Shown here: one piece after another, positions 1 through 10,872 of the stretch
Numbering within the stretch: the stretch's first letter is position 1
Layout of the letters: each line of letters opens with the position of its first letter
Origin: Aquanectria penicillioides
Lineage: Eukaryota > Ascomycota > Sordariomycetes > Hypocreales > Nectriaceae
Direction: 5' to 3'
DNA: 64,000 nt
Assembly (NCBI GenBank): GCA_003415625.1
Contig: PYIU01000004.1
Span: 2,232,001 to 2,296,000, forward strand
Program-made: the position numbers and the translations under genes
The notes under the pieces: generated by a model
Databases searched by the model: none
Told to the model about the DNA's origin: nothing
Seen by the model: the letters and a program-made list of their open reading frames with translations, nothing else

Positions 1-1827
1 ACCACCACATTTCCCAGCCTTGTACGCCACCATGGTCTGGCGTACCAAGAAAGAAGAAAAAAAAAGGAAAAAAAAAAGAAGACAAAACAACAACAACAAC
101 TTCAAGATGGGATGCTGACTGCATCTACGAGCACTCTAATTTCCCACTCCAAAATGTCTTGTGTCGGAGGTGCAGGGGGCGATGATACAGGGTAGGCATG
201 TTGGCAAGGCCTGTTCATACCCATGTATCCAATCCATTCACCACCTCAGAAGCCTCTTTCCAGGGATCATGGGCTGCATGCCAAATATAGGAGAGACTCT
301 GCTTGCTGGAATTCAGGATCGGCTTGATGTAGCGGGATGGATGGCTTCCGTCCATGTTGAACCTCCCTGGCTCGTGATCTGCCCCTCCCCAACTGCCAAA
401 AGCGGAGTGCTCGATCCCGTTGCAAGGGCACTAATGCTCCAGATCAGATCCGATAAAGTGGAGTAAACGAACTCTCGGCGGCCTCTGTGTGGCTGCGGCA
501 TGCACAGTGCAAGCACAGTATCCGATGGTGACGTTCCACAGCTCGAATCTCGGGTGAAGTTTGAGACTCTGAATCGGCGGCAAAGTTCTGCTCTTGGTGT
601 GAGACTGTGTTTGCTGCTCCCTCCAAGTCCTAGGAAGGGGGCGTGCCTTCCGGGCGATTGAGACATTGAGCCATTCAAACACGGCGGGGACGCGGGCGGT
701 GGTGGGGCGCCTCCTGCCCTCCTCCCTCTCCCACAAGCAGGCAAAGCAAGCAAAGCAGGCTCCATTCGCAGGTAGAGATACCTTAGGTAGGTAGGCACAT
801 ACCTACCTACCTACCTAACTACTTCCCTGCGAGGTATTAGGCGTTAAGCAGAAGAGGTACCGGTACTGCACAGTTCGTCACAGAGGTACCGTAGGTCAGT
901 TGGTGGTGGACATGTGCGACGTCAGAATACGAACTGGTTTTATCGCTGCTGGGCTTGGTGGCCGGGAGTTGAGCCTGATGGCTTGGCCCAACCCGCCTCA
1001 ATTGAACCAACGACTCTTCTAAGCTAGCTCTCAGCTTGCCTGCTACAGGCCTACAAGCTGTACCTGCTGCCGTGCAACAGCAACCCACCCCTCCCTTATG
1101 CCCCGTCTGACACCTGCGAGATTGATTCTCCTTCATTGCAGTGCCCCCCTCTGTCACCCATCCGGCCCGACCAGCCCGGGCCCCGGAAGGCAATCGTCAG
1201 CCTCAATATTTAGTGCGGCTCCACCTCTCGTGCACCGTGCAGCTCCCCACAAACCATCCCACAGTGTGCAATTCGACCACCCAAATCCAGGGTCTTTCCT
1301 GGTACGTATGTCTCGCCCGCCGTAGATCGCCGCAAACGCTAAATCTGACGTCCATCACTCCATACCTTGGCCTTCAACACTTGACTCCCACCTTGTCTTC
1401 TTCTCTGCCGCTGCGCTGCCAAGAAACGCCTCGCTGCGTCTCCGTGTCTGATTTGCCTTCCATGAAAATCCACTGTTCTCTTCCGGGCCTCTGATTTTGG
1501 CCCTGTTGTCTCGTTACCTGCACCCCTCCTCCATCCGCCTCGGACCACCCTGGCCCGCGCCTCAATCTCATTTTCATGCCAAGGGAATTGACCTTTCAGC
1601 CATCTCGTCAGAAAACTCAGAGCCTGAAGGTTATTACAGTATAGCGAGGTCACTTGAGGGATTAGGAGACGTTGATGTAGAATCAAATCAAATCATCTGG
1701 ATGCGTGCGCTAAGACACCACTACGTTCGATAGCTCCTCGGCCTTTCATTCCCTGTGTCTGATTCCAAACTCGCCAGTTTGGCAAAATTTCCATGTCCCA
1801 ATAGGTGCTAGCTCGACAAAACAGCAA
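1..1827. other. Intergenic DNA left of MAT1-1-1
   Basis: No convincing gene is visible. The open frames here are short, overlap on both strands and lack motifs. The stretch holds A-rich tracts near position 50 and an AGGTAGG/CCTACCT hairpin at 784-813. From the conserved order in this class, SLA2 would be expected further left, outside the window, so this is probably idiomorph or flank sequence. The idiomorph border cannot be placed without a MAT1-2 strain for comparison. Confidence 0.6.
784..813. repeat. Perfect 12-bp inverted repeat of the AGGT motif
   Basis: TAGGTAGGTAGG (784-795) is followed by a 6-base loop and its exact reverse complement (802-813). Further TACC units follow to about position 820. 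The same tetranucleotide recurs at several other intergenic sites in the window. Confidence 0.85.
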
Positions 1828-3044
1828 TCAGCTCACGAAATGAAAATCATCTTCAGCTTCGTATGGATCGAGTGGGCCTTGATCATCCGCTGCTACGCGT
1901 TAGTTGGTTTGTTTTTCCAAATACAACGAATGAACGTACCTCTTTCGCCTTCTCCTTGAGTGTACCCCATCATAGAATCGATGTCGTATGGACTGTCGAC
2001 GTCAATAGGATCGACACCTTGGACAACTGCAGGTTGAAATGCTCGATCTGGCTGGATGCCAAGGATGCCGTCAGAGTAGTCGTAGAATCGAAGAGGATCA
2101 GCATGAGGCGCCTCAAGCAGGTGATAAGGAAGAGAATTCAAGTCATTAACTTGAATGGTGCGAACTCCGAAAGCGCCAAAAACTTCTTCGTTGAACTGCG
2201 ACCCAAAGACATCTTTGACCGCGCGCACGGGGTTCAAGTGAATAGTTTCGAGAAAGTCTAACTTCTGGCGAGTGAAGAAATGAGTTGGCTCGATGGGAAC
2301 CGAGGAAGTAGTCATGATGCCACTGGTTTGGGCACCCAAAAGTTGCATCAAATGTGTACCCTGGTTACAGAGGAAGCCAGTGTCAAGAACAGCGCTGAGC
2401 AACTCAAGCTCTGTGGTTGGGATCTCCTCGCCTTGGGTATGATCAATGTTCACAGATAAATCTTGATGGAGTTTCTGAGAACCAGTGGCATCTTCATGGA
2501 GGACCCAACCGAGAGTAGTGAGGTAGACGCCAGGATCGATGATTTTCATGATGGGACAGCCGATCCCGAGAAAAGCAGACAACGATATATTGTTCTTCCC
2601 AACTTCATCTCTGACGAAGGAATAAACCTTTGCGATTAGAGCCCACTTGTTTCTGAAAGGTTCCTTGCCCCAAAGCGTGGTCAAGAAACCTGAAGCGCTC
2701 TTCTGTTGGACGTCTGGGAAAAGTTTCAAGTAGTAGCCTAACTCTGGTAAGCGTGCAATTTTGCTAAAAACATGAACATACTCACTGCGAAAGGCCATGA
2801 AGGCGTTGAGGGGACGCTTAGGACGAGCGCTGGAATTTTCGACAGCGGCGTTTTGAACCTGAGGATTCTCGGAGGGTTCGACTTCGGTGGTGTTCAAGGA
2901 ATCGGTCATGTCAACGCTCTGTCGTTCAAAGTACTTGGCGGCAAGTTCAAAGAAGGACGCATCGTCAAGAAATGCCAGCAGCTCCGTAGATGTGAGGCTT
3001 GACATGCGTCGCACAAGATCAGCTCTTGAAGACATGGCGTTCAT
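1828..3044 (-). CDS. MAT1-1-1: Mating-type protein MAT1-1-1, alpha-box transcription factor
   Basis: Master transcriptional regulator of the MAT1-1 mating type, a nuclear DNA-binding protein. Exons are 3044-2786, 2737-1940 and 1892-1828, giving 373 residues. The alpha box begins with RPLNAFMAF (about residue 80), then FRSYYLKLFPDVQQ across the first intron, and SGFLTTLW, FRNKWALIAKVYSF and YLTTLGWVLHED. The 48-base first intron (2738-2785) sits inside the alpha box, where this family has a conserved intron. It has no stop and is a multiple of three, so a naive translation reads through it. The second intron (1893-1939) leads to a short acidic tail. The start at 3044 (MNAM) has a second ATG three codons on. 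The neighbour on the right, MAT1-1-2, is on the same strand. Confidence 0.96.
2738..2785 (-). other. Conserved intron inside the MAT1-1-1 alpha box
   Basis: Read on the minus strand it starts GTGAGT and ends GAGTTAG. Removing it joins MAFR-S to YYLKLFPDVQQ, the family consensus. Keeping it inserts 16 unrelated residues without a stop, so unspliced transcript would still be translatable. Confidence 0.85.
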
Positions 3045-3583
3045 ATCACCAGCAAATTGGGGTAAATGAAGGGGGGAGTTTTTGTGCTGATGATAAGTGG
3101 GAGAGAGGGTGAAGGGGGGGGAAGACGAAGAAGAAAGGAAAAGTGGAAATTTAAAAACGTGGGCGTGGTGACATGCTTGGGGTGTGAGCAAAGAAGTGAG
3201 TTTAGTTCTGAGGACCAGGTGACAAAGGGATTGGAGCGAACGGTGGCTGGCACGTTGCGAGTTCGTTTAGGTGGAGACCTATGTCAGGTGGTGGGTGTAC
3301 TGTTCGCAGTTGTAAACGCCTGCAAGAAGAGCGGATAATGGTGTCTAGTTTGAGGTCGGTAGGTACAATCTCAGCCTAAGAGACGCTTCGGCTTTTGTTC
3401 CTAGCGAGAGGCTGGAATCTCGAGTATATCATGATGTAGTGTGCACATACGCATAAAGTTACAAGAACAATACGAGTCAAGAAATTTAACATTTAAAAGA
3501 GAAAGTAGGGATTTTTATGTGATTTTGTGTGTTTGATTACAAGAAGAGAACTGCCTCTGCAATGCAAGGTCCAGAACGCAGAT

Positions 3584-5056
3584 TTACTGCTCGAAAATCA
3601 TACAGTAGAGATCCTCCTCGACAAAATCGGGCTCCAGTTCGAATCGCAGGGCGGTGGCGACGGTGTTAAGGAATGGCGGGGTCAGATTCCCACTCATGTC
3701 CGCAGCGGGCTTTTTGATCTAAGTAATTTGCTTAGAGTTAGCCCGATAAAGACGTGAGGGGAGATAGGAAAGGCTTACCAAAGGTATGTTGTACATGTGC
3801 TCTGCATGTCCAAGATCCTCAAGTTCCAATGTGTTCTGCGAATTGGTAAGCTTCATCATGAAAATCTAGAGACAACCCAAACCCACTTCTTCTGTCGGTC
3901 TGACATTGGGGTAGCTGAGACCTGTCTGCATTGCCAGATGGGAGAATTGTTGCGCCTTCTCGTCGTTGGAAAGCCGAGCCCGGTCGGTGCTCGACTTGAA
4001 AACAGTTAGCCATTGAAGCAGAAACGAGAAAACAGGACTAACCCCATCAAATTGTGAGCGGAGGTTGTGATAATAGATCCGGTAGCTGTCAGTAAGCCCA
4101 ATGGCAGAACTCGGAACCGTGTACCGAACGCGTGGGTTTGGTAGATCGGGGCCGGTTTCAAAGAGGGATTGGAATTGGTTTCTCATGAACCTGTTCCAAG
4201 CAGAACCTGGCACGATTCTGCATGGATGCCAGTATGGTGCCTCATGCCAATCTGGACACCCGACGCTAGTCAAAAGCTTGCTTCCAGTCTCATCAACCTT
4301 GATCTCTGTATGCATAGCCCCAAATTCAGCGGCCGGTGGCTGCTCGGCCTTGTTCCAGCCCTCTCTCGCAACCTGCCAAGCCGTCTTCAGAAACACAGTC
4401 AGTGCTTTTTGATCTCCATAATGTGTCAAATCCCTGCGCCAGTCATCACCGCTCATGTGAGGCAAGATGATAGAAGCTGCGAAGAGGAAGGACACAACCG
4501 CGTTGGTGATAAGAGTCGCGGCTCGAAGATTTGCGTGTGCTGGCGGATCCCAAATGTCCGTGAGTTTCAGCATAGCTAAATAGCCCAAATTCCCAGCGAA
4601 ACAACTTTCCTCAGCTGCTTGTTGAATCCAAGGAAAACCAAGGCCTCCATCGGCGAAGGATGAGCTTTGATCGGATGTGCGACCCAAAGTTTCGACTGAG
4701 CTTGTATACCACATCATCACAGCACCCTTGAGCGCGAGAATAGGTTCGGCGCCGAGGCTTGAAGAGTATTGGCAGACTTTCTGAAGAATAGAATTTGTGT
4801 CGGAATCATCCTGCAACAATGTCTGCAGCAACTGGATGCTGACGGAAATTATGTCTGACAAATGATGAGCTCTGTAGACCAAAAGGCACCTGGCTGCATT
4901 CCTACCTTCGATAGCAGGTGGCGGTGGCGTTTCGGCTGGTGCTTCAGGAAGTAGATGCTCCATGACCTTGAGTCGAATGTCCTCGATGCATTTATCATGG
5001 TCGTGCATTAAGACGAGCTCCTCCCAGAGGGGCCGATGGAAAAAGAGGTTATCCAT
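3584..5056 (-). CDS. MAT1-1-2: Mating-type protein MAT1-1-2, HPG-domain protein
   Basis: Second gene of the idiomorph. In Sordariomycetes it is needed for fertile fruiting-body development, with unknown biochemistry. The first exon is 5056-4043 (starts MDNLFFHRPLWEEL). Next come 3994-3922, 3865-3779 and 3718-3584, ending LYCMIFEQ. The family signature appears as PYWHPCRIVPGSAWNRF in exon 1. The intron 3719-3778 has a good branch site (GCTAAC) and joins MYNIPL to IKKPAADM. The exons sum to 3n+1: frame FHDEAYQFAEHIG must pass to LEDLGHAEHMYN near 3815-3825, so the sequence seems to carry one surplus base there, or one splice site is off by one. MAT1-1-3 starts 296 bp away on the other strand, so the two share a bidirectional promoter region. 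Confidence 0.9.
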
Positions 5057-5352
5057 GACGATGGCGTGGATGTGTAGGAAATATGAAAAGAAGGTGGAAG
5101 TTGAGCTCGTAGAAAGCCAAAAGAAGCCGAAAAAAAAGAGGGCTGCATGCCCAGCTGTGTCCGGCTGTACCCAGCTGGTGTACAAACGACGAACTCTTAG
5201 GCCTAATACATTGAACTAAACAAACGGCAGCCCATTCACCTGACAACAATGCCTGTCCCTCCTTACCTCATTTTCTCTCCTTCCAAAATATTTCTGTTTC
5301 TATAAATTTCACCTCCTCACTCATACCAAGAACAACCCCTAAAATAATCACG

Positions 5353-6108
5353 ATGAGGCCCAGAGCTGACATCCCTGACGCCGAAGAGTACATTCCTCGT
5401 GATTTCCCAATCACTTTCGTGACCTGTGACTCTCAGGCTGATGTTCATGTTTTTGTCCCCGAGTCTTTCGACATCAGGTTCGTCCATCTTTTGGCGACCA
5501 ACTTTAGGTATGACAATTGCACCCCTCAATGACGATTAGGTCCAGGGCTGATCTTGTCAGCCGTCGAATTCAGATGCCAGTGAAGGTGTTTCATGACTGG
5601 AACCTCCAGAAGTATCGAATTTGCCCTCTTTCTCCAGAACTGATATCGAGCCCACCCGCGTATGGTGCGTTCTGCTTTGACTGCGGTAGGTCCTGAATCC
5701 GAATTTCCTTGCGCACCATGCTGACGAGATTTCCCAAGATGCTTCTGATCCACCACCACCACAAAGGAGCGCTGAACGACAAATTGCTGTAGAAGAACCT
5801 CAGCAACACATACCACGCCCCAAGAACAAGTGGATTCTCTATCGCCAAGCGAAGTCACCGGAAGTCATCCAACATAACCCTGGGATTACGGCTGCTGAGA
5901 TTTGTGAGTCGGAAAATGAAGCTGGGAAAAAAAACTTCTGACCTTTTGATTAGCTACGATTGTTTCAAGTATGTGGAAGCATGAGACACCAGAAGTCAAG
6001 TCTTATTGGCAAGCTATGGCCGAAGAAGAAGAACGGCAGCACAAGATCAGGTACCCAAACTACAAATACACCACCAAGAAATCAACCACTCGAACAAATT
6101 CAGCCTAA
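5353..6108 (+). CDS. MAT1-1-3: Mating-type protein MAT1-1-3, HMG-box transcription factor
   Basis: HMG-domain transcription factor of the MAT1-1 idiomorph, presumably nuclear. Four exons (5353-5477, 5540-5664, 5739-5903, 5954-6108) give 189 residues with all phases consistent. The HMG box lies in exons 3-4: RPKNKWILYRQAKSPEVIQ, then HNPGITAAEISTIVSSMW and YWQAMAEEEERQHKIRYPNY. The intron in the HMG box (5904-5953) interrupts a serine codon, a position often seen in fungal mating HMG boxes. Exon 3 starts at 5739 after TTTCCCAAG, because the nearer AG at 5728 would give a stop. It diverges from MAT1-1-2 and converges on APN2. Its presence argues against Cordycipitaceae-type loci, which have lost this gene. 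Confidence 0.93.
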
Positions 6109-6533
6109 GAATTATCTCACAGCTCAAACTTCGAATGGTGTTGACCACGAGGAAAACAATAGAATGACCAGGGATCTGAAAGGTTGGGAAACCGCCCCAT
6201 GGAGTCACAACGGGGAACTGGACAAATGTCGTCGTAGGTGGAAGGTAAATTGGCTTGAGATAACACGATACCTCTGAAGTCATTTAGCCCAAGGCATTGG
6301 AATTAATGACAAGGCTTTTGTGAGTGGATGCATAGGATCCTATCGTTGACTCAGGCCAACATTGGCAGGGGCCTCAGCTGTCTCGCACTTTTGGGCCTTC
6401 GAGATGGAAAATCGCATCTAGATCACGATCAACTTCTTGCTTTTTTCATCGAGGACAATGAACATGCAGCAAAATAATTGCGCACCAGATAGAACAGTCA
6501 AATGGACCATAGATAGACATTTCTAATTGTTCG

Positions 6534-8833
6534 CTACGTGACTGATGATAAACCATTCCAGTCGCTACTCCAGATGAATGTTCCGCACCGCCACTCAGAA
6601 CCCTTCTCCTTGTCTCCCGAGGGGCAAGAGGCCGGGGACAAATGTAAAAAGACCGCCCTGTGCACAAGGTTAGTCTCTGGGCTGAAAAAAAAGGGCGTTG
6701 TGCGCGGGCGTGTGTGGAATGCGCCTGTAACGTGGTGGCGGAGCATGAACATGGTGACGGCAGGGTAAGGTCGTGGGGACATGACACCACCAAATGCAAG
6801 GAGCAGCCTTGGGTGTGGGAGGGTTGGAGGCTTACCACAATTGACCCCGGGTTTCTTGGTGATGAGACTAATGCATGGCTCGTTATGTTCGCACCGAGGT
6901 GCAACTCGCTTGCTGAGGAGCTTCGACCAGGACTCCTTTGCCAGGATTGGATCGAACACCTTCTCAGACGAGTCCTGACTTACTCTCTTTGGTAGGTACT
7001 CTTCTGGAGGCGTCGCCAGGGACTGTGATGGACGGTGTTGCTGACTAGAAGATTGGGCTGCTGGCCCGAGCGAGGCCTTTGTGGGCGATGGCGTCGGCCA
7101 ACCCGGAGTCGAATCCAGCTGCTTCACTGGCTGAGACGCTGGAGTTTTTGGCTTGAAGAAGCCTTGAAGTGTTCTCTGACCAGAAGCCATTTTATTTTTG
7201 GGATCTACGGGATTGGATGCCGATTTGCTTCTCTTCAAAGGTCGATTCGGTGCCTTGTCGGTGGTTTCGGCCGCTGGCCGTTTTGCGATCGACAAAGTCG
7301 GCTTGCTGGACGGGATAGCAGACTTAGACCCAATGTGGCTCAGCCCGTCAGACAAGCCATCATGCGGTTCAGATGTATCGCCGATTTTCTCGAACGCCGC
7401 TAGACGACTGCTAACGGTATGGGTGTGTGATGTTGCATGTCTATCTGTGCTTGTCGGACCCTGTTGGCTGGGGCCAGCTTTCTTTGTGAACATGTCTCGA
7501 ATGCTCTGCCGGCGGTCAAATTCTGGAATTAGCCTCGCAGACAAAGGGAGAAGATCCTTTGGCCCCCAGTCACGGAGTCGCCCATGATCCCCAAACATTC
7601 CTGGGGGATTGAGGAGCCTTAAGAGCGGATGATCTTGGTCCTCGATTGTCACATTATCCGCCAATGTCGCAAATACTGGACAGTGATCGGAGCCCATCAA
7701 ACCTTCTTGAATTTCCGCAAAAGTGAACCAGTCCTTGATCCCGTCACTGCAGAGAACGTAGTCTATCCGACTTCCGTTGTTGGCAGGCCTTGTATTTCGT
7801 TTTGTGTCCCAGCATGTATTCATGCCCTCTCTCTTCGGGTGATAGGATCGGCATAGATCCCAGAGCACAGGGGTATCGCGAGCCTTATCTCGTGGACCAA
7901 CAACAGTTCCCTGGAAAATGAGATGGTTGAACAATCGGCGGGCTGGCGTGCTCATCCAACTATCCATGCTGATGCTTTCCTTGCGGAGCATTTCAGCCAC
8001 ATTGGTGGAGTCGATTTCCGACCGAATAATGTTCAAATCTCCCGTGAGAATTACTTGTTTCCCATCCGCGACTAGGTTTCTGATGCGAACGTCTAACGCT
8101 TGGAGGAACCCGAGGCGGAACTCGTCTCGGGATTCATCTCGATTGGCTGGGCTGTAAACACCGAGCAGAACAAAAGCTGGGAATTCAAGAATGACGCATC
8201 GACCTTCAGAATCCAAGGTTGCTTCATCGACGCTCCCATCAAGTTGCCCAGGGCGTGGATAGCCGCCAATTTGTTGCTCTGGAGGCAGATCGCGGAACTT
8301 GATCGTACATTTCGGTGCTGTCAAGACGCCAGTGATACCTTCTTCAGCTCGAATAGGGGCGCATGTTGCGTTCCGAGTGTAGATGGCGACGCCGGAATAT
8401 CCTGAGGCTCAATGTTAGAGATGGCTAAGAATCTGGGACAAAATAGGTACCCTTTTTGTGTTTTGGTAGACTGAAGAACACGTCCCACCCCGGGACAAGA
8501 ACCATATCGTCTTGCAAATCCTTTCTCTGAATCTTCGTTTCTTGCATGACGACGATATCTGCTTCTAAGATCTCGAACATAGCCTAGAAACCGCGAATTA
8601 GTTGGGCTACACTAAAGCGATTCAGCGACTCACTTGGAACGTTCGCTTTTCTCTCCATGGCTGATACCCGAACGGGTTTCTGCATCAGAGGAATTAGTAT
8701 AAAGTATCAACGGTGTTTTGATTTGTGTGGACGAGATACGAACCTGATGCCATTCACTGGTGGATTTAATTAGCGGAAGCTCTCAAAGAAAAGCATAATA
8801 CGCACCATTCCAAGTTGTTATGCGGAACGGCAT
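6534..8833 (-). CDS. APN2: AP endonuclease 2 (DNA lyase), frame broken once in the last exon
   Basis: Class II apurinic/apyrimidinic endonuclease for base-excision repair, and the standard right-hand marker of MAT loci. Exons: 8833-8806, 8756-8744, 8679-8634, 8583-8451, 8401-6836, 6657-6534. The N-terminus reads MPFRITTWNVNGIRNPFGYQ, and the exonuclease III-type fold shows VVMQETKIQ, GDLNI, and SRIDYVL with GSDHCPV. A PIP-like QRTLQGFFKP motif follows, then a C-terminal GRF zinc finger (CEHNEPC...CGRSFYICPRP...WRCGTFIWSSDW). In the last exon the GRF finger changes frame at the G run 6621-6624. One missing base accounts for it, giving 636 residues. Exon 2 is only 13 nt. The gene diverges from COX13 across 525 bp. 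Confidence 0.96.
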
Positions 8834-9358
8834 GTTGACTCAATAAAACACCAAAACAGATGGAAAATAAGACAAAAATTCCGCATCCAAAACCCTGAGC
8901 TTGCCGCGCCTCATATCTGGCCAACTTTCGTAAGGGGGCGTTCTGGAAAGTAAGGGGATTCGAGATTTGGAGTTGTGAGGTTCAATCAAGAGATGGACGA
9001 TGATATCGGGCCAAGGGCGGCCATGATACGGACGGAGTCACGTGAAGCCTCGAATAAAACAGCTATGTCCTGCAATATCCCAAAGTGGTCACTGAAAACT
9101 GTTGACTTGAGCTGCAAGTTGGAGCGAGAAGATCGAACCCATCCGCGATGACGCCTGAGCCCCACCTCGCGAACTGGCGGCGGAAGGTTTCGCGGTGACG
9201 GCACGAGGTCACGTGGTACCGGGTCACAGGACAAGATTCTGGGTACCTGACAATTGAGGCACCACTGATTGGCGGTTCTAACCGAGCTCGACGCAGAATG
9301 ACCTGATCTCTCAAACTTGCTGTATCCCTCAACTCGTCAACGAACAACGTCGCCCACG
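8834..9358. promoter_or_regulatory. Divergent promoter region of APN2 and COX13
   Basis: A 525-bp intergenic stretch between two outward-facing start codons. No coding signal is seen. I could not single out a specific binding site with confidence. Confidence 0.5.
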
Positions 9359-10097
9359 ATGTCTGCCGCCCGACAGCTCACCCGCACCGTCCCGCGCTTC
9401 GCCGCCCAGCTGCGCGCTCCCGCCCAGCGCCGTCTCGCCAGCACCGCGACCGAGAACGCTTTCGTCAGTGAGCGCCAGCACATCAAGGATCACGCCAAGG
9501 GCTCCACTGGTGAGTTCAATGATGCTAAACTACTCAATTGGAGTCATTGATGGGATTGCTGACCCCTCGCAGAGCTCTGGAGGAAGATCTCCGTCTAGTA
9601 TGTTCCCTCGCAACGATTGAGTGAATTTCCATGCCGAGCGTCGATTTCGGGGTTTCGGAGGCTTTGGATGAGGATGCCGAGGCGAAGATTTTGGATGCAG
9701 AAAGAGGCTAACAGAATTGAAGCGGTGTTGCTCCCGCCCTTCTCCTTGCTGGCGCCAACGCCTACTGGCTGTGGAACGAGCACTGGGAGCACTGGAACCA
9801 CCTCCCTCCTCTGGAGGAGCGCACTGAGTACTCCTACCAGAACATCCGCTCCAAGAACTACCAGTGGGGCAACGGTGACAAGGTGAGTTGATATGACCCA
9901 ATTGATCACATTGCACTCTGAACATTGCTAACGACATTGCAGACCCTCTTGTAAGTTCTATTTCTAGCAGGCATGACCGGAGGACAACACTGCAGAACAG
10001 CAGCTACCTCGGGGCACTGAATTGCTGAATAATGCTAACTTTACCGTGTAGCTGGAACGACCAGGTCAACTACCACAACCCCAACAAAGTTGCTTAA
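9359..10097 (+). CDS. COX13: Cytochrome c oxidase subunit VIa
   Basis: Small nuclear-encoded subunit of respiratory complex IV in the mitochondrial inner membrane. Exons 9359-9509, 9573-9597, 9723-9882, 9943-9950 and 10052-10097 give 129 residues with consistent phases. The N-terminus (MSAARQLTRTVPRFAAQLR) is a typical mitochondrial presequence rich in Arg, Ala and Ser. A single membrane segment follows (APALLLAGANAYWLWNEHW). The conserved tail contains EYSYQNIRSKNYQWGNGDK and LFWNDQVNYH. Exon 4 is an 8-nt microexon (ACCCTCTT) and exon 2 is only 25 nt, so automatic gene callers may miss both. It lies between APN2 and APC5, as in other MAT flanks. Confidence 0.96.
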
Positions 10098-10872
10098 GCT
10101 AGGAACTCTGGACTACGGCCATGCCTTTAGACAATTGATGGACCACTCCCCCGGGAGGCACATTGTACATGTTTCCTAGACTCGAATTGACTGATTCTGT
10201 ATTGTTGAAATTGTGTGCCATTGCCTGTCTATTTAGAAGAATTGGGTCACAGCGACTTGTCCAATGCATCCCTTGTTCATGGCCGACTTGTTCTCGTCGG
10301 GGTCCCAATCTTTTGTGTGGTCAACCATGTACCTCCATGGGGAGAAGCAATTGATCGGCGGGGACCATGTGAAATGATTATATCGGCCGTAGCCGGGACT
10401 CAAGGAACAGGAACGAACCCTGTCCATAGTAGCCTGACTTTTCTCAGGTACTCAGCTCACCAGTTGAAATTATATCATCCCATTGCTCCCAATCGCACCC
10501 GTCCCGGGGCAGATTTGCCGAAGAAATACCGACGTGGTCTAGGAAAGTACACCCCACCACGAACTCCAACGCGTGGGCGCGCTGCTGGGCATGGACACGA
10601 CGACTTGGCCGACAGTCCAAGCATCTGAGGGCATCTTTGAGTTCATGAAACTCTAGGGAGTGTAAAAAGCGACTACCTGGTTCTGGGCAGAAATCTTTTA
10701 TTCTTTGTCAGCCATTTCCTGTCTGTCATGAATTGCAAAGCGATTTGATGTTTGTTCAAAGCTTGACCCTTGCCGTCAGCAGCCACGACAGTTGCACGGC
10801 TCGCTAAACAAAACGCCAAGTGCAAAGCCTTGATCGTCAACAAGAAACGGACACATCCGGGTATCGCAGAAA

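Noticed and set aside
313..798. 161-codon minus-strand frame left of MAT1-1-1
   Set aside because: Overlaps other frames of similar length and contains no recognisable domain.
3630..3660. TTCGAATC as a tRNA T-loop
   Set aside because: Flanking bases do not form a T stem or cloverleaf, and it lies within the last exon of MAT1-1-2 (antisense).
5478..5539. Shorter 32-base intron in MAT1-1-3 starting after AACTTTAG
   Set aside because: Too short for fungal splicing; a donor at 5478 gives a normal-length intron and keeps frame.
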